Under the pieces are notes generated by a model. It was not told where the DNA came from. It saw only the letters and a list, made by a program, of their open reading frames with translations, and did no database searches. From positions 13,728-47,637 of the forward strand of contig DPBR01000091.1 in NCBI GenBank assembly GCA_003516865.1: a stretch of DNA of 33,910 nt. Reading direction: 5' to 3'. Below are positions 30,410 through 33,910 of this stretch, piece after piece. The stretch is from Oscillospiraceae bacterium (GTDB lineage Bacteria > Bacillota > Clostridia > Oscillospirales > Ruminococcaceae). The translations under genes were made by a program, and so were the position numbers. Numbering within the stretch: position 1 is the stretch's first letter; every line of letters starts with the position of its first letter.

Positions 30410-30991
30410 ATGCACGGCGGGGAAGTGAAACGAGGTGAAGCGTCGTTGGGCACTCCCGAAACAGATTTATACTTCAATAACGCCTATGCGTCTACGTTCA
30501 GCGCCGTTTCAAGATACGTCGCAAGCCACGCGTCCCGTTTTCAAGACGCGGAGGATATTATTCAGAACGTTTACACGAGGTTTTACAAAAGAATCTGCGA
30601 TAAGGGCTTTGAGGATATCGAATCCGCAGAAGCTTTCCTTATTAATATAGCGAAGTTTGAGTGCAGGACTTTCCTGTCGGGGTTCATAAAACGCCGCGAT
30701 AAGGTGAAGAATATGTCGGATTTCTCGGAGGAGGAGTCCGCGGCGCTTGAGGCGGAATTGTCCCGCAACGAGCCGCTGCTTGAGGAGATTATGGCGAATA
30801 AAATCCTCGCAAAACAGGTGTTTGACGATATTGTGAGAAGCGACGAAACCATAGGCGAGATTTTCTATCTGCATTTTGTGTGCGATATGAAGCTTGACGA
30901 GATTGCGAAGCGGCTCGGAATGAATTTGTCAACCGTGAAAAATAAGCTCTACCGCACGATTGAGCGGCAGAAAAGAAAGTTTGATATCTGA
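30410..30991 (+). CDS. ECF-type RNA polymerase sigma factor
   Basis: About 193 residues from the ATG at 30410; a GTG at 30398, a GTG at 30425 and a TTG at 30446 (the last preceded by GAGGTG) are alternative starts, so the N-terminus is uncertain by up to 17 residues. Region 2 is visible as F-Q-D-A-E-D-I-I-Q-N-V-Y-T-R-F-Y, and region 4 as a helix-turn-helix, M-K-L-D-E-I-A-K-R-L-G-M-N-L-S-T-V-K-N-K-L-Y-R, at the C-terminus. No region 1 or 3 is present, so it is an ECF (group 4) sigma. It directs RNA polymerase to special promoters. The next gene, 48 bases downstream, encodes a single-pass membrane protein with the size and layout of its anti-sigma factor. Confidence 0.9.
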   Translation: MHGGEVKRGEASLGTPETDLYFNNAYASTFSAVSRYVASHASRFQDAEDIIQNVYTRFYKRICDKGFEDIESAEAFLINIAKFECRTFLSGFIKRRDKVKNMSDFSEEESAALEAELSRNEPLLEEIMANKILAKQVFDDIVRSDETIGEIFYLHFVCDMKLDEIAKRLGMNLSTVKNKLYRTIERQKRKFDI

Positions 30992-31039
30992 AGCCGAGGG
31001 CTTTATTATACGAAATTTTCGGGAAAGGAGGACGTTCTT

Positions 31040-33172
31040 GTGAACAAACGCGATTTTTACAAGGAATTGATGAGCGAATATCAGTTTGATAAGGATAAAA
31101 TTCTCGCGAATGCCAAAAAGGGCAGGTTCGCGAAGCGTTCGCCTATGCCCATTTATATAGGTATAACCGCGGCGGCTGCGGCGGCTGTGGTCGGAGTGGG
31201 GACGTTTATGTTTACGTCGCTTGGACGCGACAAGGGCGTTGACCTGCTCACGGGAAGCAATATTACCGCGCTTTCAAATAAAGAACGCATTGAAAAGGCT
31301 ATCGAGGATTTGCGTAAAAACGAAAATTCCGGAGAGCTTCACGACGTTATGGTTACGTTCCGCGAGCCGCTTTCTGTTGCGGAGGCGCAGAATGTTATTA
31401 CAAGACGCGCCGAGGGAAGCGTTCCCGTGAAAATGCTGTATTTCAGCGACGAATCGCGCGCTGTCGGCGCTGAGGCTGTCGGAAAGGCGTTTGAGAGCGG
31501 CGAGGGTATGGTGACGGGCGCGGTTGTGAACTGCGCGGGTTACCTTATGGAGCAGCTTCAGAACAGCAGCGAGGTGTTTATGGTCGAGATTGTGACCTCG
31601 AAGGACGACCTCAATGTTGTTGCTCCTATAAATACGAAAGACCCTGATATTGTGGATATTCCCGATATCGATATCGGAGGAGATACGTCTGTCGACAAGC
31701 CTTCCGAGCCGAGCGAGAGCGTTCCCGAAAGTTCGGATAATTCCGACGGTTCGGACAATGAAAGCGGCGATAATTCAGGCGAGAGTTCGGACAGTTCCGG
31801 CGAGGAAGCGCCTTCCGCTCCCGACGTTATACCGGACGGAGTTAAGCTTCCTACGGAAATTGACGGCGTGTATTGCCTGACAGATGAAATTTACGCGAAA
31901 GAAGCGTTCTTTGTTGACGATGACAGCTTCTTTGCCATAGTCAACAACGGCGCGGCTATTTACGATTTCGACGGTTACTCGGAGTCGCTCGTCGCATATC
32001 AGCCGTGCGAGGACGCGCGCGTTGAGTGGGTTGCCGCGGACGGCTCGGAAATGCTTGTTTCCGCCTGCGAGGAAGGCAGACGCTCAAAGCTGTTTTATGT
32101 CGATACAAAAAATGCGTCGTTTAACGAGCTTGACGTTGAGGGTATCGTGATGTCGGGCGAAATCGCCGACGTTGTTTATAATAAGAACAGCGGCGTTATT
32201 GTCCTCAACATTGACGAGGACGGAAGATATTACGCTTGCTCGGCTTATCTGAGCGACGGCGAGGCTGAATATATCGCGGTAAGCTATTACTGCGATGACG
32301 CGCGGGTGAGCGTGCTGTGCGCCGATGAGAACTACGTTTATCTGCTCCTGAACCGCGAAGGCGGAGCTGATGTTGTCAAAGCGACGGTTTATGGCTCTGC
32401 CGACGGTGTTGTGATTTACTCCGAGGACGGAAACTGCGACTTTTCACGGAGTTTTGCGGGAACGTATGCGGCGGTTTCATTCGCAAGCGGCTCGTATATC
32501 GTGGACGCCGTTTCCGGAACGCTGATTGCGGCGCCGTCTGACGGTATCGCGGACTTCGGCGTTTCCGAGAATTTGTTCTTCTGCGGCGGCGGATATTATG
32601 CGATTGAAAACGGCGAAATCAGAGCGGCGAGCGGACTTGACGTTATCGCAAAAATTGACTGGAAGAACAGCTTCTCTTCAAAATATAAGGCTGCGCTTTC
32701 GGGAAGCCGCCTGAGAATTACCGCAAGCTCTTATTCCGAGAGAAATGAAAAGCTTAGTATTCACTTCGGTTCGCCTTATGAGAACGCTTCGGCGGAAATT
32801 CGCGAGGCTGTTAATAATGCGATAGGGCTTCAGAATGCGCTTTCTAAGTCTATGGTTAAGGCAAGCGGCATTCAGAACGCGGAAATGCTTGATAAGACAA
32901 TTAAGGCGATTTACGAAGAAAACGCGGCAAACGCGCTCAGAAACCGCTGCAATATACTGCAAACAGGCGAATTATCCTACGAAAAGGGCGGTCTCGGCGT
33001 GATAAATGTTTCCGAAACGGTTCTTGTTATCGGCGCGGACGACGGCGAAACTGCTGTCGGTACGCTCTACATCAAGGTTGGCGAGTTCAACGGCGTTTCG
33101 GGTTATCGGACTGCCGGAGTTGCGCTTACAAAAACTGCCGGAAAATGGAAAATGAGCGGTATTATTGAATGA
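31040..33172 (+). CDS. Membrane protein with anti-sigma-like layout and large extracytoplasmic domain
   Basis: A 710-residue bitopic protein starting at GTG with AAAGGAGG upstream. Residues 1-35 are cytoplasmic and charged (N-K-R-D-F-Y-K-E-L-M-S-E-Y), a membrane helix follows (about 37-60), then a folded segment with a V-x-V-x-F-R-E-P-L pattern (about 100-195), a very Ser/Asp/Glu-rich linker (about 210-255) and a repeat-rich beta region (about 265-560) that may be a propeller, closed by a helical and strand-rich end. It follows the ECF sigma gene by 48 bases, as anti-sigma factors do, and the short cytoplasmic head would be the sigma-binding part. The anti-sigma role is inferred from context; no classical zinc ASD motif is visible. 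Confidence 0.7.
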   Translation: MNKRDFYKELMSEYQFDKDKILANAKKGRFAKRSPMPIYIGITAAAAAAVVGVGTFMFTSLGRDKGVDLLTGSNITALSNKERIEKAIEDLRKNENSGELHDVMVTFREPLSVAEAQNVITRRAEGSVPVKMLYFSDESRAVGAEAVGKAFESGEGMVTGAVVNCAGYLMEQLQNSSEVFMVEIVTSKDDLNVVAPINTKDPDIVDIPDIDIGGDTSVDKPSEPSESVPESSDNSDGSDNESGDNSGESSDSSGEEAPSAPDVIPDGVKLPTEIDGVYCLTDEIYAKEAFFVDDDSFFAIVNNGAAIYDFDGYSESLVAYQPCEDARVEWVAADGSEMLVSACEEGRRSKLFYVDTKNASFNELDVEGIVMSGEIADVVYNKNSGVIVLNIDEDGRYYACSAYLSDGEAEYIAVSYYCDDARVSVLCADENYVYLLLNREGGADVVKATVYGSADGVVIYSEDGNCDFSRSFAGTYAAVSFASGSYIVDAVSGTLIAAPSDGIADFGVSENLFFCGGGYYAIENGEIRAASGLDVIAKIDWKNSFSSKYKAALSGSRLRITASSYSERNEKLSIHFGSPYENASAEIREAVNNAIGLQNALSKSMVKASGIQNAEMLDKTIKAIYEENAANALRNRCNILQTGELSYEKGGLGVINVSETVLVIGADDGETAVGTLYIKVGEFNGVSGYRTAGVALTKTAGKWKMSGIIE

Positions 33173-33205
33173 AAGCGGACGTGAAAGCGTTTGCTTACAG
33201 ATTGA

Positions 33206-33233
33206 CCCTGCCCGCAACAGTGGGCGGGGTTTT
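33206..33233 (+). terminator. Short GC hairpin after the sigma/anti-sigma pair
   Basis: CCCTGCCC (33206-33213) pairs with GGGCGGGG (33222-33229), one U-G pair included, followed by TTTT. The T-run is short, so it would be a partial terminator between this operon and the next gene, which starts 15 bases later. Confidence 0.55.
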
Positions 33234-33247
33234 GCTTAAGGTGGGCT

Positions 33248-33607
33248 ATGAACAAAAAGGTGATTGTCGGAGTTCTGGCGCTTCTTGCGGCAGCGGCGGT
33301 CGGGTTTGCGATATTTGCTATGATGATGAACGCTGACAGGAAAAATCCCACGGCTGAGGTTTATCTGAACGGAGTTCTTGTAAGAAAAGAGCCGCTTTCG
33401 CAGGATATTGAATTCACGATTAACAGCGAAAACGGCGTTAATATCGTAAAAATCGAGAACGGAACCGTGAGAGTGACGTATGCCGATTGCCCCGATAGGG
33501 TTTGCGTGGAAACGGGCGCGGTGAGCGGCGGGGCAGTGCCTATCGTTTGTCTGCCGCACAGGGTTGAGATAAGGATTGTGGACGGCGAGGACGGCTTTGA
33601 CGCTTGA
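33248..33607 (+). CDS. NusG domain II-containing membrane-anchored protein
   Basis: A 119-residue protein with AAGGTGG before the ATG. An N-terminal hydrophobic segment (residues 5-26) anchors it; the rest is a small beta domain ending D-C-P-D-R-V-C-V-E-T-G... I-V-C-L-P-H-R-V-E-I, with the Cys pattern and the C-L-P-H-R segment typical of the NusG_II (NusG domain II) proteins of Firmicutes. These are not transcription factors; they are extracytoplasmic, often encoded near Gx transporter or electron transport genes, and their function is not well established. Whether it belongs to the upstream operon depends on the weak hairpin in between. Confidence 0.88.
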   Translation: MNKKVIVGVLALLAAAAVGFAIFAMMMNADRKNPTAEVYLNGVLVRKEPLSQDIEFTINSENGVNIVKIENGTVRVTYADCPDRVCVETGAVSGGAVPIVCLPHRVEIRIVDGEDGFDA

Positions 33608-33696
33608 TTTAATGGCTTTAAGAATATTATTCGGGTGAACGCATATAATGTTAAATGAAAATATTAGAAAAAATTCAATTTTTTTTTAAAAAACTA

Positions 33697-33725
33697 TTGA
33701 CAAAATTGTTGTAACGTGATATAAT
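33697..33725 (+). promoter_or_regulatory. Consensus promoter of the tRNA-Phe/tRNA-Gly cluster
   Basis: TTGACA (33697-33702), 17-bp spacer, TATAAT (33720-33725), about 35 bases upstream of tRNA-Phe. An AGCTG/CAGCT stem (about 33740-33756) lies between the promoter and the tRNA. Confidence 0.93.
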
Positions 33726-33766
33726 ATCATAGTCGACGTGAGCTGATAAAACAGCTTAAGTCAATC

Positions 33767-33842
33767 GCCTCTGTAGCTCAGTTGGTAGAGCAGGGGACTG
33801 AAAATCCCCGTGTCGTTGGTTCGATTCCGACCGGAGGCACCA
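33767..33842 (+). tRNA. tRNA-Phe (anticodon GAA)
   Basis: A 76-base tRNA. Acceptor stem GCCTCTG/CGGAGGC with one T-G pair, then A and encoded CCA. The anticodon stem GGGGA/TCCCC encloses CTGAAAA, anticodon GAA. The D arm AGCTCAGTTGGTAGAGC and T arm GGTTCGATTCC are canonical. Confidence 0.98.
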
Positions 33843-33845
33843 TTT

Positions 33846-33910
33846 GCGGATTTAGCTCATCCGGTAGAGCGCCACCTTGCCAAGGTGGAGGTAGCGAGTT
33901 CGAGCCTCGT
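33846..33910 (+). tRNA. tRNA-Gly (anticodon GCC), truncated by the window edge
   Basis: Begins GCGGATT three bases after tRNA-Phe. D arm AGCTCATCCGGTAGAGC, anticodon stem CCACC/GGTGG around TTGCCAA (anticodon GCC), and T arm GAGTTCGAGCCTC are all present; the 3' acceptor strand is beyond the window. It is in the same cluster and transcript as tRNA-Phe. Confidence 0.95.

Noticed and set aside
1..33910. CRISPR array, insertion sequence with transposase, or prophage
   Set aside because: No regularly spaced short repeats, no transposase or integrase frame and no phage structural genes are seen; the only mobile-looking DNA is the noncoding repeat pair.

Overview
The window looks like a chromosomal segment of a low-to-moderate GC Gram-positive anaerobe of the Clostridia, most likely a gut Oscillospiraceae/Ruminococcaceae-type bacterium. 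Reasons: strong GGAGG-type ribosome binding sites, many near-consensus sigma-A promoters with 17-bp spacers, a type IV pilus system without secretin or pilotin and with a PilM-PilN fusion of the kind known in Clostridioides, a Gram-positive-style sorting signal on a secreted enzyme, and Firmicutes-type tRNAs with encoded CCA. The genus is inference.

Layout. 1-137: start of a leftward PfkB-type sugar kinase. 154-15293: a type IV pilus locus in three units. Leftward unit 1 is pilB-pilT-pilA plus two more prepilins (5464 to 209), ending at a terminator at 154-189; pilA has its own promoter and a roughly 120-nt structured leader. Rightward pilD (5832-6887) is the prepilin peptidase, with an unusual soluble insertion. 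Leftward unit 2 is pilC-pilMN-pilO-PilX-like-two minor prepilins (15141 to 6958), from a strong promoter at 15265-15293 to a terminator at 6918-6943. Together these supply an assembly ATPase, retraction ATPase, platform protein, alignment complex, processing enzyme, a major pilin candidate and a set of minor or tip pilins: a complete Gram-positive machine.

15423-19135: glycogen phosphorylase (rightward), then the rpsF-ssb-rpsR operon with a consensus promoter and a terminator. 19174-19354 is the second copy of a roughly 180-bp MITE-like repeat, whose first copy (5630-5807) lies between the pilD promoter and pilD. 19402-21180: secreted 5'-nucleotidase/UshA-type enzyme with a sortase-like tail (leftward). 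21300-24777: leftward cassette of a small secreted protein, a lipoprotein and two multispanning ABC-2-like membrane proteins, with no ATPase visible. 25165-27829: divergent GNAT protein versus ketopantoate-reductase-like protein plus MBL-fold hydrolase, whose two promoters carry matching 18-bp inverted-repeat operators. 27992-28936: a lipoprotein with a structured leader. 29313-29399: tRNA-Leu. 29521-30168: HAD phosphatase, divergent from an ECF-like sigma factor and a membrane protein that resembles an anti-sigma factor (30410-33172), then a NusG-domain-II membrane protein. The window ends in tRNA-Phe and a truncated tRNA-Gly.

The most interesting signals are the MITE pair with 18-bp terminal inverted repeats, the shared operator around 25783-25987, the pilA leader with a LacI/CcpA-like operator, the strong RNA stems in front of the minor pilin cistrons, a Cys-rich zinc-ribbon-like segment inside the large PilX-like protein, the PilD insertion, and the secreted protein/lipoprotein/permease cassette. 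All identifications are from reading the sequence; no database search was run.
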